64,000 nt of DNA from Arthrobacter sp. C2 (GCA_024207135.1 CP042428.1:4278001-4342000), one strand, 5' to 3'. Counted from the first letter of the stretch, positions 40,783-50,170 are shown. Notes: generated by a model from the letters alone, not told the origin. A program made the numbers and translations.

Positions 40783-41700
40783 ATGCCAGTCGTAACCATG
40801 CGCCAGCTGCTCGACAGCGGCGTTCACTTTGGACACCAGACCCGTCGTTGGAACCCGAAGATGAAGCGATTCATCTTCACGGAGCGCAACGGCATCTACA
40901 TCATTGACTTGCAGCAGTCGCTGTCGTACATCGACCGCGCCTACGAGTTCGTCAAGCAGACCGTTGCCCACGGCGGCACCGTGCTGTTCGTCGGCACCAA
41001 GAAGCAGGCTCAGGAAGCAATTTCCGAGCAGGCAACCCGCGTTGGCCAGCCGTACGTCAACCAGCGCTGGCTCGGTGGCATGCTCACCAACTTCCAGACC
41101 GTTTCCAAGCGCATCTCGCGCATGAAGGAACTGGAAGAGATCAACTTCGAGGATGTTGCCGGTTCGGGCCACACCAAGAAGGAGCTGTTGCTGCTCAAGC
41201 GCGAGCTCACCAAGCTGCAAACCAACCTTGGCGGCATCCGCAACCTGACCAAGACCCCTTCGGTCATCTGGGTTGTTGACACCAAGAAGGAGCACTTGGC
41301 CATCGACGAGGCACACAAGCTGGGCATCCCGGTTGTTGCCATCCTCGACACCAACTGCGACCCGGACGAAGTCCAGTACCCGATCCCGGGCAACGACGAC
41401 GCCATCCGCTCCGTCAACCTGCTCACCCGCGTTGTTGCAGACGCCGTTGCCGCTGGCCTGATCGCCCGCAACAACAAGGCTGCAGGCAACACCGAAGCCC
41501 CGGCCGAGCCGCTGGCCGAGTGGGAGCGCGAACTGCTCGAGGCCTCCAAGGCCGAGGCACCGGCCGCCGAGGCTGCTGTTGAAGCTGCTCCGGCAGCCGA
41601 AGAAGCACCCGTCGCAGAAGCTGCCCCGGCAGCCGAAGAGGCACCTGCCGCAGAAGCAGCCCCGGCTGCAGACGAGGCACCGGCCGCTTCGGCCGAGTAG
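40783..41700 (+). CDS. rpsB: 30S ribosomal protein S2
   Basis: 305 residues. The core from [27 protein letters not shown] through [33 protein letters not shown] is S2, which completes 30S assembly and is needed for binding S1-like proteins and mRNA. From about residue 245 it continues as an Ala/Glu/Pro-rich tail with repeats of the type AAPAAEEAP that most S2 proteins lack; such low-complexity tails occur in Micrococcaceae. GGAAGGAG precedes the ATG. tsf follows. Confidence 0.97.
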   Translation: MPVVTMRQLLDSGVHFGHQTRRWNPKMKRFIFTERNGIYIIDLQQSLSYIDRAYEFVKQTVAHGGTVLFVGTKKQAQEAISEQATRVGQPYVNQRWLGGMLTNFQTVSKRISRMKELEEINFEDVAGSGHTKKELLLLKRELTKLQTNLGGIRNLTKTPSVIWVVDTKKEHLAIDEAHKLGIPVVAILDTNCDPDEVQYPIPGNDDAIRSVNLLTRVVADAVAAGLIARNNKAAGNTEAPAEPLAEWERELLEASKAEAPAAEAAVEAAPAAEEAPVAEAAPAAEEAPAAEAAPAADEAPAASAE

Positions 41701-41720
41701 TCACAAAACCAAGATTCCGG

Positions 41721-41756
41721 ATGCCGGTGTTTCCCCGCACGGGGGAACGCCGGCAT
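41721..41756 (+). terminator. Hairpin between rpsB and tsf (attenuator-like)
   Basis: ATGCCGG (41721-41727) and CCGGCAT (41750-41756) close a stem that continues with TTTCCCC/GGGGGAA. There is no T-run, so it probably modulates rather than ends transcription. Confidence 0.45.
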
Positions 41757-41837
41757 CGGGGACAAACCGCGGGACGGGCCACATTCGGCCCGTCCTTCGG
41801 CGAAAAAGCTCAAAACCACTTATGAATGGGGTTGCAC

Positions 41838-42677
41838 GTGGCAAACTACACCGCTGCTGACATTAAGGCACTGCGCGAGCGCACCGGCGCTGGCATGATG
41901 GACGTCAAGAAGGCCCTCGACGAGGCCAACGGCGACGCCGAGAAGGCCATGGAGCTCATCCGCATCAAGGGCCTCAAGGGCGCCACCAAGCGCGAAGGCC
42001 GTTCGACCTCGGAAGGCCTCGTTGCCGCCAAGGTCATCGACGGCACCGTCGGCGTCATGATCGAGCTTTCCTGCGAGACCGACTTCGTCGCCAAGAACGA
42101 CAAGTTCATCGCCCTGGCCGCCCAGGTCCTGGACGTTGCAGTCTCCTCCGGCGCAGCCGACCTGGAAACCCTGTTGGCCGTCGACGTCAACGGCAAGGCT
42201 CTTGGCGACATCGTCACCGAAGAGGGCGCAGTGCTGGGCGAGAAGGTCATCGTCCGCCGCCTGTCCCGTGTCGAGGGTGCAACTGTTGATGCATACCTGC
42301 ACAAGACCTCCAAGGACCTCCCGGCCCAGGTTGGCGTCCTCGTGGCCGTCGATGGCGCCGGCGACGGTGCCTTCACCGTTGCACACGACGTGGCAGTGCA
42401 CACCGCCGCCATGGCACCGACCGTGCTGTCCCGCGAAGAGATCGACCCGGAGGTCGTCGAGTCCGAGCGTCGCATCGCCATGGAGACCGCCGTGGCCGAG
42501 GGCAAGCCCGAAGCCGCACTGACCAAGATCGTTGAAGGACGCCTGACCGGCTTCTTCAAGGAGCAGGTGCTGGTCGACCAGGCATTCGCCAAGGATGCCA
42601 AGAAGACCGTGGGCAAGGTGCTGGAAGAAGCCGGCGTCAACGCCACTGCTTTCGCACGCTTCCGCGTTGGTGCATAA
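41838..42677 (+). CDS. tsf: Elongation factor Ts
   Basis: 279 residues. It is the guanine nucleotide exchange factor for EF-Tu. The N-terminal UBA-like module ALRERTGAGMMDVKKALDEANGD, the IELSCETDFVAKND signature and the two core subdomains are intact. The start GTG 41838 follows GGGG and gives MANYTAADIK; the upstream ATG at 41826 adds four non-family residues. It is followed by a terminator, so rpsB-tsf can end as a unit before pyrH. Confidence 0.97.
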   Translation: MANYTAADIKALRERTGAGMMDVKKALDEANGDAEKAMELIRIKGLKGATKREGRSTSEGLVAAKVIDGTVGVMIELSCETDFVAKNDKFIALAAQVLDVAVSSGAADLETLLAVDVNGKALGDIVTEEGAVLGEKVIVRRLSRVEGATVDAYLHKTSKDLPAQVGVLVAVDGAGDGAFTVAHDVAVHTAAMAPTVLSREEIDPEVVESERRIAMETAVAEGKPEAALTKIVEGRLTGFFKEQVLVDQAFAKDAKKTVGKVLEEAGVNATAFARFRVGA

Positions 42678-42747
42678 GTAGCTCCAACAGCAGGTAAATT
42701 GGTTCCCGGGCCATAGGCCCCGATGACCGATTGCTTCACACCAAGGT

Positions 42748-42785
42748 AAAGGGGGTGGCCACTTCACGGTGGCCGCCCCTTTTTC
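42748..42785 (+). terminator. Rho-independent terminator after tsf
   Basis: AAAGGGGGTGGCCAC pairs with GGTGGCCGCCCCTTT around a short TTCAC loop, with a TTTTT tail. Confidence 0.85.
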
Positions 42786-42884
42786 CTGCCAGCACCCAGG
42801 CCCCGCGCACGCGCGCGGCGGCCGCCCCCCAACAGCAACGACGTGGGCCGGCACCGACCCGCATGCAGGAGGAATCACACCCCC

Positions 42885-43628
42885 ATGGACGCAACCCCTG
42901 AACCGATTGAACACACCCACGCCCCGCGTCGCCGCCGGGTCCTGCTGAAGCTTTCCGGAGAGGTCTTCGGCGGCGGCAAGCTGGGCGTCGACCCCGTCAC
43001 GGTGCGCGGAGTGGCCGAGCAGATCGCTGCCACCGTGGGCAAGGTCGAGGTCGCCATCGTCGTCGGCGGCGGCAACTTCTTCCGCGGCGCCGAACTCTCG
43101 GCCTCCGGCATGGACCGCTCCCGCGCGGACTACATGGGCATGCTCGGCACCGTGATGAACTGTCTGGCCCTGCAGGACTTCCTGGAACAGGCCGGGGTCG
43201 ACACCCGCGTGCAGTCCGCGATCTCCATGGCCCAGGTCGCCGAGACCTACATCCCGCGCCGCGCCATCCGCCACATGGAAAAGGACCGCGTGGTCATCTT
43301 CGGCGCCGGCGCCGGCCTGCCGTACTTCTCCACCGACACCGTGGCCGCCCAGCGCGCCCTCGAGGTCGACGCGGACGTGGTGCTGATGGCCAAGAGCGGC
43401 GTCGACGGCGTCTACACCGCGGACCCGAAGAAGGACCCCACGGCCACCAAGCTCGAGCACCTCACCTACGACGAGGCCCTCATCAAGGACATCCGCGTGA
43501 TGGACCAGACCGCGATGACCATGTGCAAGGACAACAAGCTGGAGATGATGGTCTTCGGCATGGAGGGCGACGGAAACGTCACCCGCGCGATCCTTGGCGA
43601 AAAGATCGGCACCCGCGTCACCATCTAG
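42885..43628 (+). CDS. pyrH: UMP kinase
   Basis: 247 residues of the amino acid kinase fold. It phosphorylates UMP to UDP. Visible marks are [15 protein letters not shown] for ATP binding, [11 protein letters not shown], the [13 protein letters not shown]-type segment and [32 protein letters not shown] near the C-terminus. The first 18 residues are a basic extension typical of actinobacterial PyrH. The start ATG 42885 lies after GGAGGA. It is followed by frr in the conserved order. Confidence 0.97.
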   Translation: MDATPEPIEHTHAPRRRRVLLKLSGEVFGGGKLGVDPVTVRGVAEQIAATVGKVEVAIVVGGGNFFRGAELSASGMDRSRADYMGMLGTVMNCLALQDFLEQAGVDTRVQSAISMAQVAETYIPRRAIRHMEKDRVVIFGAGAGLPYFSTDTVAAQRALEVDADVVLMAKSGVDGVYTADPKKDPTATKLEHLTYDEALIKDIRVMDQTAMTMCKDNKLEMMVFGMEGDGNVTRAILGEKIGTRVTI

Positions 43629-43727
43629 GTGCCCCGTGCCACGGCCCTGCGTGGCATAGGATTGTTCACAAGCCCAGAAACTACCGGTCACCGTACGCAT
43701 ACCTGGCCGAACTCAAAGGAGTAGAAC

Positions 43728-44285
43728 GTGATTGAGGATATCCTCGTCGAGGCAGCCGAGAAGATGGACAGCACCATCGAGAACGCGAAGGAAGACTTCT
43801 CCGCGATCCGCACGGGCCGCGCCCACCCGGGAATGTACGCCAAGGTGATGGTTGACTACTACGGCACCCCGACCCCGCTGCAGCAGCTGGCATCCTTCGC
43901 GATCCCGGACGCACGCACCATCTTGATCAGCCCCTACGACGTCTCCGCCCTGCGCGAGATCGAAAAGGCCCTGGGCGACTCCGAGGTCGGGGCCAACCCG
44001 TCCAACGACGGCAAGACCATCCGCGTGATCATGCCGGTGCTGACCCAGGAACGCCGCAAGGAATACGTCAAGGTCGTCCGCGGCAAGGGCGAGGACGCCA
44101 AGGTCGCGCTGCGCAACGTGCGCCGCCGCGCCAAGGACGGCATCGACAAGCTGGTCAAGGACGGCGAGGTCGGCGAGGACGACGGCGCACGCGCCGAGAA
44201 GGAACTCGACGCCCTGACCAAGTCCCACACCGACGGCATCGACGATTTGCTCAAGCGCAAGGAAACCGAGCTGCTGGAAGTCTAA
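43728..44285 (+). CDS. frr: Ribosome recycling factor
   Basis: 185 residues. It splits post-termination ribosomes together with EF-G. The three-helix-bundle tRNA-mimic sequence is full length, with FSAIRTGRAHPGM, YYGTPTPLQQLASF, RVIMPVLTQERRKEYVK and the C-terminal LLKRKETELLEV. Start GTG 43728 after AAAGGAG. Its stop overlaps the cdsA start as TAATG. Confidence 0.97.
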   Translation: MIEDILVEAAEKMDSTIENAKEDFSAIRTGRAHPGMYAKVMVDYYGTPTPLQQLASFAIPDARTILISPYDVSALREIEKALGDSEVGANPSNDGKTIRVIMPVLTQERRKEYVKVVRGKGEDAKVALRNVRRRAKDGIDKLVKDGEVGEDDGARAEKELDALTKSHTDGIDDLLKRKETELLEV

Positions 44286-45217
44286 TGTCCAACCCCACCG
44301 AGCCGAGCGAGGGAGCCGCAAGGTCCCTTCCGGAGCCGTCGCCGGATTCCGGCGGGCTTGAACCAAAGACGCGGCGAAGCAGCAAGGCCACCGCCAAGAA
44401 GGCCTCGCGGGCCGGCCGGGACCTCCCGGCGGCCATCGTCGTGGGCCTGCTGCTGCTGGCCGTGGTGCTCACCGGGCTGTTCTGGCTGCCGTTGGCATTC
44501 GTCGCCACGGTGGCGGTCTTCGGGGTCGTGGGCTGCTGGGAGGTGTCCCGTGCGCTGAACAGCACCGGCATCGACACCCCGCTGGTTCCGCTGGCCGTCG
44601 GCGGGATCGCCATGCCGTTCTCCGCGTACTACGGGGGGCTCGAGGCCCTGGGCATGGCGTTCACCGCCAGTGCGCTGCTGGTGTTCCTCTGGCGGATCAT
44701 CGAGGGCCCGGCCAAGTCGGTGGCCTCGATCACCGGCAGCCTGTTCGTGCTCTCCTGGGTTCCGCTGATGCTTTCCTTCGCGGTGTTGCTGCTCAACGAA
44801 CCGCGCGGGCACCTGCTGGTGACCACGATGCTGCTGCTGGTGGTCTCCAACGACACCTTCGGCTACCTGGTGGGCGTGCTCTTCGGCAAGCACCCGATGG
44901 CGCCGAAGATCAGCCCGAAGAAGTCCTGGGAGGGCTTCGCCGGCTCGGTCGCCGGTGCCACGGTCGTGGGCGTTGCCGCAGCGGTGTTCCTGCTGGATCT
45001 TCCCTGGTGGGTCGGGATCCCGCTGGCCGTGGCCACGGTTGCCGCGTCCACGGCGGGGGACCTGGCCGAATCCATGGTCAAGCGCGAACTGGGCATCAAG
45101 GACATGAGCAGCATCCTGCCCGGGCACGGAGGGGTCATGGACCGGCTCGATTCGGTGGTCTTCGCGATCCCCGTGACGTATATCCTCACCATTTTGCTGA
45201 TCCCCGGCGCGCTTTAG
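44285..45217 (+). CDS. cdsA: Phosphatidate cytidylyltransferase
   Basis: 310 residues with about eight transmembrane helices after a charged N-terminal region. It makes CDP-diacylglycerol from phosphatidic acid and CTP, the precursor for phosphatidylglycerol and phosphatidylinositol lipids. The signature SMVKRELGIKDMSSILPGHGGVMDRLDS at about residues 260-288 holds the catalytic Asp residues, and SPKKSWEGFAGS is also conserved. The ATG overlaps frr by one base, so it is translated from the same message. Confidence 0.95.
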   Translation: MSNPTEPSEGAARSLPEPSPDSGGLEPKTRRSSKATAKKASRAGRDLPAAIVVGLLLLAVVLTGLFWLPLAFVATVAVFGVVGCWEVSRALNSTGIDTPLVPLAVGGIAMPFSAYYGGLEALGMAFTASALLVFLWRIIEGPAKSVASITGSLFVLSWVPLMLSFAVLLLNEPRGHLLVTTMLLLVVSNDTFGYLVGVLFGKHPMAPKISPKKSWEGFAGSVAGATVVGVAAAVFLLDLPWWVGIPLAVATVAASTAGDLAESMVKRELGIKDMSSILPGHGGVMDRLDSVVFAIPVTYILTILLIPGAL

Positions 45218-45346
45218 TCCCGTGGCCGCCCGCGCCTCCCTAAGATGGATGTGCAGGCAGGTGCAGCCCCGTCCGGGGCCGCGTGTCACCCGCAGCACCA
45301 CAGTGCCGGTTCACCGGTACGCATTACCGAGATCAAGGAAAGAATT

Positions 45347-45931
45347 GTGAGTCAGGAAAAGGCACAGCCGGTCCCCGCCCCTTTTGAGCGCGTGGGGGAG
45401 AAGGAATTCGGTTACAACACCAAACAGGTGGATGTGTTCCTCGCCCGCGCCCGCGCCACGTTCAACGGCGACGGGGACGACGATTCGATTGTCACCAGCC
45501 ACATGGTGCGCCGCACCGTCTTCCCGGCCCAGCGCGGCGGCTACAGCGCCCGCGAGGTCGACGGCGCCCTGGACCGCCTGGAGGACGTCTTCGCCCAGCG
45601 TGAACGCGACGCCCTGATCCAGACCAACGGCGAGGAAGCCTGGCTGCAGCAAGTCGGGCGGCTCTCGGCGATCCTGCGCGGGCGGTTGCACCGCTCCCCG
45701 GGCGAGCGTTTCCGCCGCCCCTCGCGCGCCAACGCGTCGAGCTACAACGTCCAGGACGTGGACAAGCTCTGCAGCCAGCTCATCGACTACTTCGAAAAAG
45801 ACGTCCCGATGAGCGTGGATGCGGTGCGCCGCGCCGAATTCCGCCGGGCCGAGGGCGAGCACGGTTACGAGGAATCGCAGGTCGACGCGTTCCTGGACCG
45901 CGTTGTGGAGCTGATGGCTTCGATCGACTGA
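45347..45931 (+). CDS. DivIVA domain-containing protein with two duplicated halves
   Basis: 194 residues. Four DivIVA N-terminal-type motifs (GY/SY, 3-4 residues, VDxxL) appear at about 22-32, 65-75, 132-141 and 173-183. Residues 54-80 (VRRTVF ... GGYSAREVD ... LDR) and 160-186 (VRRAEF ... HGYEESQVD ... LDR) repeat the same longer pattern, as do 13-32 and 120-141, so the protein is two copies of a roughly 107-residue unit. Such proteins bind curved membranes and take part in polar growth or division. The coiled coil of true DivIVA/Wag31 is missing. GTG 45347 follows AAGGAAAG; the longer frame from 45245 is unlikely. Confidence 0.75.
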   Translation: MSQEKAQPVPAPFERVGEKEFGYNTKQVDVFLARARATFNGDGDDDSIVTSHMVRRTVFPAQRGGYSAREVDGALDRLEDVFAQRERDALIQTNGEEAWLQQVGRLSAILRGRLHRSPGERFRRPSRANASSYNVQDVDKLCSQLIDYFEKDVPMSVDAVRRAEFRRAEGEHGYEESQVDAFLDRVVELMASID

Positions 45932-45970
45932 TCCCTGGGGGGATCGCCGACACAGGTAAAGACGAACAAG

Positions 45971-46013
45971 AATGCGGCCGGTTGCCGGGGGTTCCCCGGC
46001 AACCGGCCGCATT
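45971..46013 (+). terminator. Perfect 20-bp hairpin between convergent genes
   Basis: 45971-45990 pairs exactly with 45994-46013 around GTT. It serves the DivIVA-like gene and the symporter operon from the other side. Confidence 0.85.
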
Positions 46014-46061
46014 ATTTGTGGCGGGGCTAGGACCGCGGAATCGTTCGGCGGCGGCGGCGGC

Positions 46062-47546
46062 TCAGGGAAGCGGTTCGTCCAGCGCCTCGGGAACATGCAG
46101 CCGGGCCATGACCGCATCGATGCGCCCGGGCGCGCGGTGCCGGGTGAACAGGGACACCGTGATCATCACCAGGAAGGCCAGGGGCACGCACCAGGCGGCC
46201 GGCTGGGAGACCAGGGCGTGGAAGGAATCCGGCTCGTTGGGCAGCGCGGCCGCCAGCATCAGGGCCGACCCGCAGCCCAGGGCCCCGGCCACCATCCCGG
46301 AGATTGCGCCGGCCACGGTGAGGCCGCGCCACCAGATGCCCAGCAGCAGCAGCGGGCAGATGGTCGAGGCGGTGAACGCAAAGACCGAGCCGATGGCCCC
46401 GGCCAGCGCGAAGCTGGAAGTGCCCAGGGCCAGCAGCAGCGGGACCGCGGTGGCGATCAGCGTGGAGATCCTGAAACCGCGCACCGTGCCGCGGAACAGG
46501 TCCTGGGAGATGGTCCCGGCCAGCGAGACCACGAGGCCCGAGGAGGTGGAGAGGAACGCGGCGAACGCCCCGCCGATGATGATCGCGGTCAGCGCGTCCC
46601 CGGCCACCCCGCCCAGGATCCGACCGGGCAGCAGCAGCACCGTGGCGTCGGCGTTCCCGCTGGTGGACAGCTCCGGGGTGTAGGCCCGGCCCAGGATGCC
46701 CAGCACCGTGGGGAAGAGGTAGAACAGGGCCAGCAGGCCCAGCACGATCGCGGTGGTCTTGCGGGCCGAGGGCCCGTCGGGGTTGGTGTAGAAGCGCACC
46801 AGCACATGCGGCAGGCCAAGGGTGCCAAAGAGCAGGGCCACCAGCAGCGAGATGTTGTAGTACAGCCCCCGGTTGGCGGACGGGTCGGTGGCCGTATCGA
46901 AGATGGCCCCGTCGAGGGTTGCCGACTCCCCGTTCAGCCCCAGGTGCAGCAGCAGGAACACCGCCGGGATCGCCAGGGCGGCGAGCTTGAGCCAGTACTG
47001 GAAGGCCTGGACGAAGGTGATCGAGCGCATCCCGCCGGCCAGCACCGTGAGGCACACGATCCCCATGACCAGCAACGAGCCCAGCCAGCCCGGCAGCCCG
47101 GTGCTGATGCCCAGGGTCAGCGAGGCGCCGTGCAGCTGCGGGACGATGTAGAGCCAGCAGATGACCACCACCAGGAAGCTGGTGAGCCGGCGCAGTTTCA
47201 TCGAGCCGAAGCGGATCTGCGCGAAGTCGGGGATGGTGTAGGCGCGCGACCGGCGCAGCGGGGCGGCCACGAAGAGCAGCAGCATCAGGTACCCGGCGGT
47301 GTACCCGATGGGGAACCAGAGCCCGTCCTGCCCGGAGACCACGATCAGCCCGGCAATGCCCAGGAACGATGCGGCCGAGAGGTATTCCCCGCCGATGGCG
47401 CTCGCATTCCACCAGGGCTTGACGGTGCGCGAGGCCACGTAGAAGTCCCCGGTGGTCCGGGAGAGCCGCAGCCCGTTGACGGCGATGAGCACGGTGGCCA
47501 CCGACACGAGCAGCACCGAGAGCAGGGCGACGGCGGGATTGATCAT
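46062..47546 (-). CDS. Sodium:solute symporter family protein (monocarboxylate type)
   Basis: 494 residues with about 13 transmembrane helices of the LeuT-like SSS fold. Landmarks are DFYVASRTVKPWWNASAIGGEYLSAASFLG, LPHVLVRFYTNPDGPSARKTT and AFLSTSSGLVVSLAGTISQD, the last close to the sodium-binding helix 8. It resembles ActP/MctP-type acetate or pyruvate symporters but differs from the second copy at 50519. The true start is ATG 47546, overlapping the small partner gene by 4 bases. The operon runs histidine kinase, LytTR regulator, small membrane protein, symporter. Confidence 0.88.
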   Translation of the reverse strand: MINPAVALLSVLLVSVATVLIAVNGLRLSRTTGDFYVASRTVKPWWNASAIGGEYLSAASFLGIAGLIVVSGQDGLWFPIGYTAGYLMLLLFVAAPLRRSRAYTIPDFAQIRFGSMKLRRLTSFLVVVICWLYIVPQLHGASLTLGISTGLPGWLGSLLVMGIVCLTVLAGGMRSITFVQAFQYWLKLAALAIPAVFLLLHLGLNGESATLDGAIFDTATDPSANRGLYYNISLLVALLFGTLGLPHVLVRFYTNPDGPSARKTTAIVLGLLALFYLFPTVLGILGRAYTPELSTSGNADATVLLLPGRILGGVAGDALTAIIIGGAFAAFLSTSSGLVVSLAGTISQDLFRGTVRGFRISTLIATAVPLLLALGTSSFALAGAIGSVFAFTASTICPLLLLGIWWRGLTVAGAISGMVAGALGCGSALMLAAALPNEPDSFHALVSQPAAWCVPLAFLVMITVSLFTRHRAPGRIDAVMARLHVPEALDEPLP

Positions 47547-47968
47547 GGCTTGGCGATGCTCCGGTACTTGGCCTCGTTGCGTGCGGCGGCCTTGTTGTAG
47601 AGGAATGCCGAGATCAGGATCAGCGGGTAGACGCCCACGCCCAGGATCCACCAGGGCAGCGGGATGGTGGCCAGCCGGATGTTGTTGATTTCGGGCCAGG
47701 TGAACACCATCACGGCCAGGCCCACGAGCAGCAGCAGGAAGCCCAGGGCCACGGAGACCGCCAGGCGCAATTGCGAGCGGATCAGCGAATGGACGTAGAA
47801 GGTGTCGGCCGCATCGGGCGCCGAGCGGCGGGCGATGTTCAGCATGGTCCCGGCCGGGGCGCTGACCCGCACGCGGGTCCCGGTGGGCGGGGGCAACATC
47901 CCGTCCGGCGGCGCCGGGACCGGCCCGCCGGCGGGCGGGGGAGGGGTGCCGGGGTCCGGCCCGCTCAC
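47543..47968 (-). CDS. Small membrane partner of the symporter (DUF485-like position)
   Basis: 141 residues. A Pro-rich N-terminus (PGTPPPPAGGPVPAPPDG) precedes two transmembrane helices: LRLAVSVALGFLLLLVGLAVMVF and LPWWILGVGVYPLILISAFLY, then a basic tail RNEAKYR. In ActP/YjcH systems a small DUF485 protein accompanies the symporter, and the plus-strand copy at 50171 does the same. This one is more divergent. It overlaps the response regulator stop (GTGA) and the symporter start, so all three are coupled. Confidence 0.7.
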   Translation of the reverse strand: MSGPDPGTPPPPAGGPVPAPPDGMLPPPTGTRVRVSAPAGTMLNIARRSAPDAADTFYVHSLIRSQLRLAVSVALGFLLLLVGLAVMVFTWPEINNIRLATIPLPWWILGVGVYPLILISAFLYNKAAARNEAKYRSIAKP

Positions 47969-48681
47969 AGCGGCCGGACGCGGTTCGCGGCCAGGCGCTC
48001 GCGCAGGTAGGGCAGCGCGCGGCGGGAGACCGGAAGCTCGATCCCGCCGATGAGCACCGCGGCCTTGCCGGTGGCCAGCTTCACGGTGTCGATCTTGTCC
48101 ATGGCCACCAGGTAGGAGCGGTGGATGCGGACGTACCCGGCCGAAGCCCATTGCTGTTCGAGGTCGTTGAGTGGGACCCGGATCAAGTAGCTGGCGTCCT
48201 TGGTGTGCAGCCGGGCGTAGTCGCCCTGGGCCTGCACGTAGCGGATCTCGTCGCGGCGGATCATCTTGGTGATCCCGCCCTGGTCCACGGTGACCACCTC
48301 GGGCTTGGCGGTGTCCTCCTCGACCAGCTCGCAGATCCGGCGGATCGATTCGGCCAGGCGCTCGGGGCGCACGGGCTTGAGCACGTAGTCCAGGGCCGCT
48401 AGCTCGAAGGCTTCCAGGGCCTGGTCCTCGTCGGCGGTGACGAAGACGACCGCCGGGGGACGGGTGAAGCGGGAGATGACCCGGGCGATGTCCAGGCCGG
48501 ACAGGGCGGGCATGTGGATGTCCAGGAAGAGCGCGTCGACCTCGAACTCCTCCAGGGCCTTCAGTGCCTCGGCACCGGAGTTGGCGCGGTGGATGGTGCC
48601 CACCCTCGAGTCGAGCGACAGCAGATACGCCAGCTCCGCAACGGCAGGCAATTCGTCGTCGGCCACGACCACATTAATCAT
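47965..48681 (-). CDS. LytTR family response regulator
   Basis: 238 residues. Receiver domain: VVVADDELPAVAEL with the acidic pocket, the phospho-acceptor Asp in ALFLDIHMPALSG, VTADEDQALEAFE, and the Lys of LKPVRPERL. The C-terminal LytTR DNA-binding domain has EIRYVQAQGDYARLH and YVRIHRSYLVAMDKI. LytTR regulators bind direct repeats upstream of carbon-source or peptide genes. It sits between its sensor kinase and the symporter pair. ATG 48690 is an alternative start. Confidence 0.92.
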   Translation of the reverse strand: MINVVVADDELPAVAELAYLLSLDSRVGTIHRANSGAEALKALEEFEVDALFLDIHMPALSGLDIARVISRFTRPPAVVFVTADEDQALEAFELAALDYVLKPVRPERLAESIRRICELVEEDTAKPEVVTVDQGGITKMIRRDEIRYVQAQGDYARLHTKDASYLIRVPLNDLEQQWASAGYVRIHRSYLVAMDKIDTVKLATGKAAVLIGGIELPVSRRALPYLRERLAANRVRPL

Positions 48682-48728
48682 GCATGACATTTTACCCGGC
48701 CACGTGGACAAAGTTCTCTGGTGGCGCG

Positions 48729-49928
48729 TTAATGCGGGTTGAGGGCAGGTGCGGTGGGCTCCACGCCGGGACGGAACTTGGGGATGCGCATGGTGATCAG
48801 CGTCCCGGCGCCCGGTGCGGTGTCGATGACCAGCCCGTGGGCGTCCCCGTAGACTTGGCGCAGCCGCACGTCCACGTTGCGCAGCCCCACGTGGATCGAC
48901 TCCGTGGTCCCGGCCAGCACGGAGGCGAGCGCCTTGGGGTCGATGCCGACCCCGTCGTCTTCCACGGTGATCAGCGCGTACTCCCCGGAATCGGAGGCGC
49001 TGATGGTGATGCGTCCGCCGCCTGGCTTGGATTCCAGCCCGTGGCGCACCGCGTTTTCCACCAGCGGTTGCAGGGACAGGAACGGGATGGCGGTGGAAAG
49101 CACTTCCGGGGCAATGGCCAGGGAGACTTTGATGCGTTCGCCGAAGCGCGCCTTTTCCAGCAACAGGTACCTGTCGATGGCGGTGAGTTCCTCGGACAGC
49201 GTGGTGAAGTCCCCGTGCCGGCGGAAGGAGTAGCGGGTGAAGTCGGCGAACTCCACCACCAGTTCCCGGGCCCGGGCCGGATCGGTGATGATGAACGAGG
49301 CGATGGCGTTCAGCGAGTTGTAGATGAAGTGCGGGGAGATCTGGGCGCGCAGCGCGCGGACCTCGGCCTCCATGAGCAGCGCGCGGGAGGCATCCAGCTC
49401 GGCCAGGCCCACCTGGGCCGCGACCCAGGCGGCGACCTCCGCCACCGCGCGCACGAACCCTGCCCCGGCCCGCGGGATGTACGCGCACACCGTGCCCACC
49501 GGGGTGTCCCCGACCATGATCGGTGCGCAGACCATGTCGAAGCCCTCGGAGCGCTTGACCTGGGTGCGGGTGGCGGACAATGCCGCGGCGGCAAGTTCCA
49601 GTGCCGCGGCGCTGCCGCGCTCCTCGGTGTCCGGAAGCGTGCCGTCCAGCGCGAGCACCGCGGAGGTGTCGGTGATGAGAAGGGCGCGGGCGGCCAGCAG
49701 CGCGCGCAGGTGCTTGGAGGCGGTGGCCGCGCCCTCCGGGGTCAATCCCTGGGCCAGGTGCGGGGCCGCAACCGAGACCCGGTGCAGCGTCTCGAAGGTG
49801 GCCTTTTCTGCGTCCGTGCCCAGGTCGCGGGTGGAACGGGCGATCTTGAATCCCAGGTAGCCCACCAGGGCGGCGCCGACCACGACGGTGGCGACAATCA
49901 GGGTCATCTGCAGTGCGGTGGAGAGCAT
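48729..49928 (-). CDS. LytS-type sensor histidine kinase
   Basis: 399 residues. One N-terminal transmembrane helix (TALQMTLIVATVVVGAALVGYLGF), a GAF-like sensory region around residues 75-200, then the His_kinase (PF06580) domain with the phospho-acceptor His in ISPHFIYNSLNAIASFI and the ATPase lid regions LQPLVENAVRHG and VEDDGVGID. It would phosphorylate the adjacent LytTR regulator. The start at ATG 49928 excludes an extended frame with no hydrophobicity. The sensed molecule may be an organic acid, judging by the symporters on both sides. Confidence 0.9.
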   Translation of the reverse strand: MLSTALQMTLIVATVVVGAALVGYLGFKIARSTRDLGTDAEKATFETLHRVSVAAPHLAQGLTPEGAATASKHLRALLAARALLITDTSAVLALDGTLPDTEERGSAAALELAAAALSATRTQVKRSEGFDMVCAPIMVGDTPVGTVCAYIPRAGAGFVRAVAEVAAWVAAQVGLAELDASRALLMEAEVRALRAQISPHFIYNSLNAIASFIITDPARARELVVEFADFTRYSFRRHGDFTTLSEELTAIDRYLLLEKARFGERIKVSLAIAPEVLSTAIPFLSLQPLVENAVRHGLESKPGGGRITISASDSGEYALITVEDDGVGIDPKALASVLAGTTESIHVGLRNVDVRLRQVYGDAHGLVIDTAPGAGTLITMRIPKFRPGVEPTAPALNPH

Positions 49929-50059
49929 GGGCACAAGCCTACGCGGGCAGGAAACGGGCATGCCGCTCGTCGCTGCGCCGCACCGCTTGGCGCATCCGGG
50001 TGACCGCTTGGCGGTAGTTCCAGCCAACCCCCTTCCCGCGCGGTGTCCGCATGGCACAC

Positions 50060-50087
50060 AGTGATCTCAGTCACCATGCCAGGTGAC
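50060..50087 (+). promoter_or_regulatory. CRP/GlxR-like site upstream of DUF485-actP
   Basis: GTGATCTCAGTCAC (50061-50074) is an exact GTGA-N6-TCAC, the core of CRP/GlxR sites. It overlaps a second perfect repeat, GTCACC-N6-GGTGAC (50070-50087). Position is about 100 bases upstream of the DUF485 start. Confidence 0.5.
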
Positions 50088-50170
50088 GCGCCTCGCAGGC
50101 CGGGATGAGCCGGTTCACCAAGCAGAAGGCTCCGCGCCTGGCGCCTGGATCCCTTTGAGAAGGAGGAACC

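Noticed and set aside
45972-47600. 542-codon plus-strand frame opposite the symporter
   Set aside because: Gln/Gly/Arg-rich composition typical of antisense frames, starting inside a terminator.
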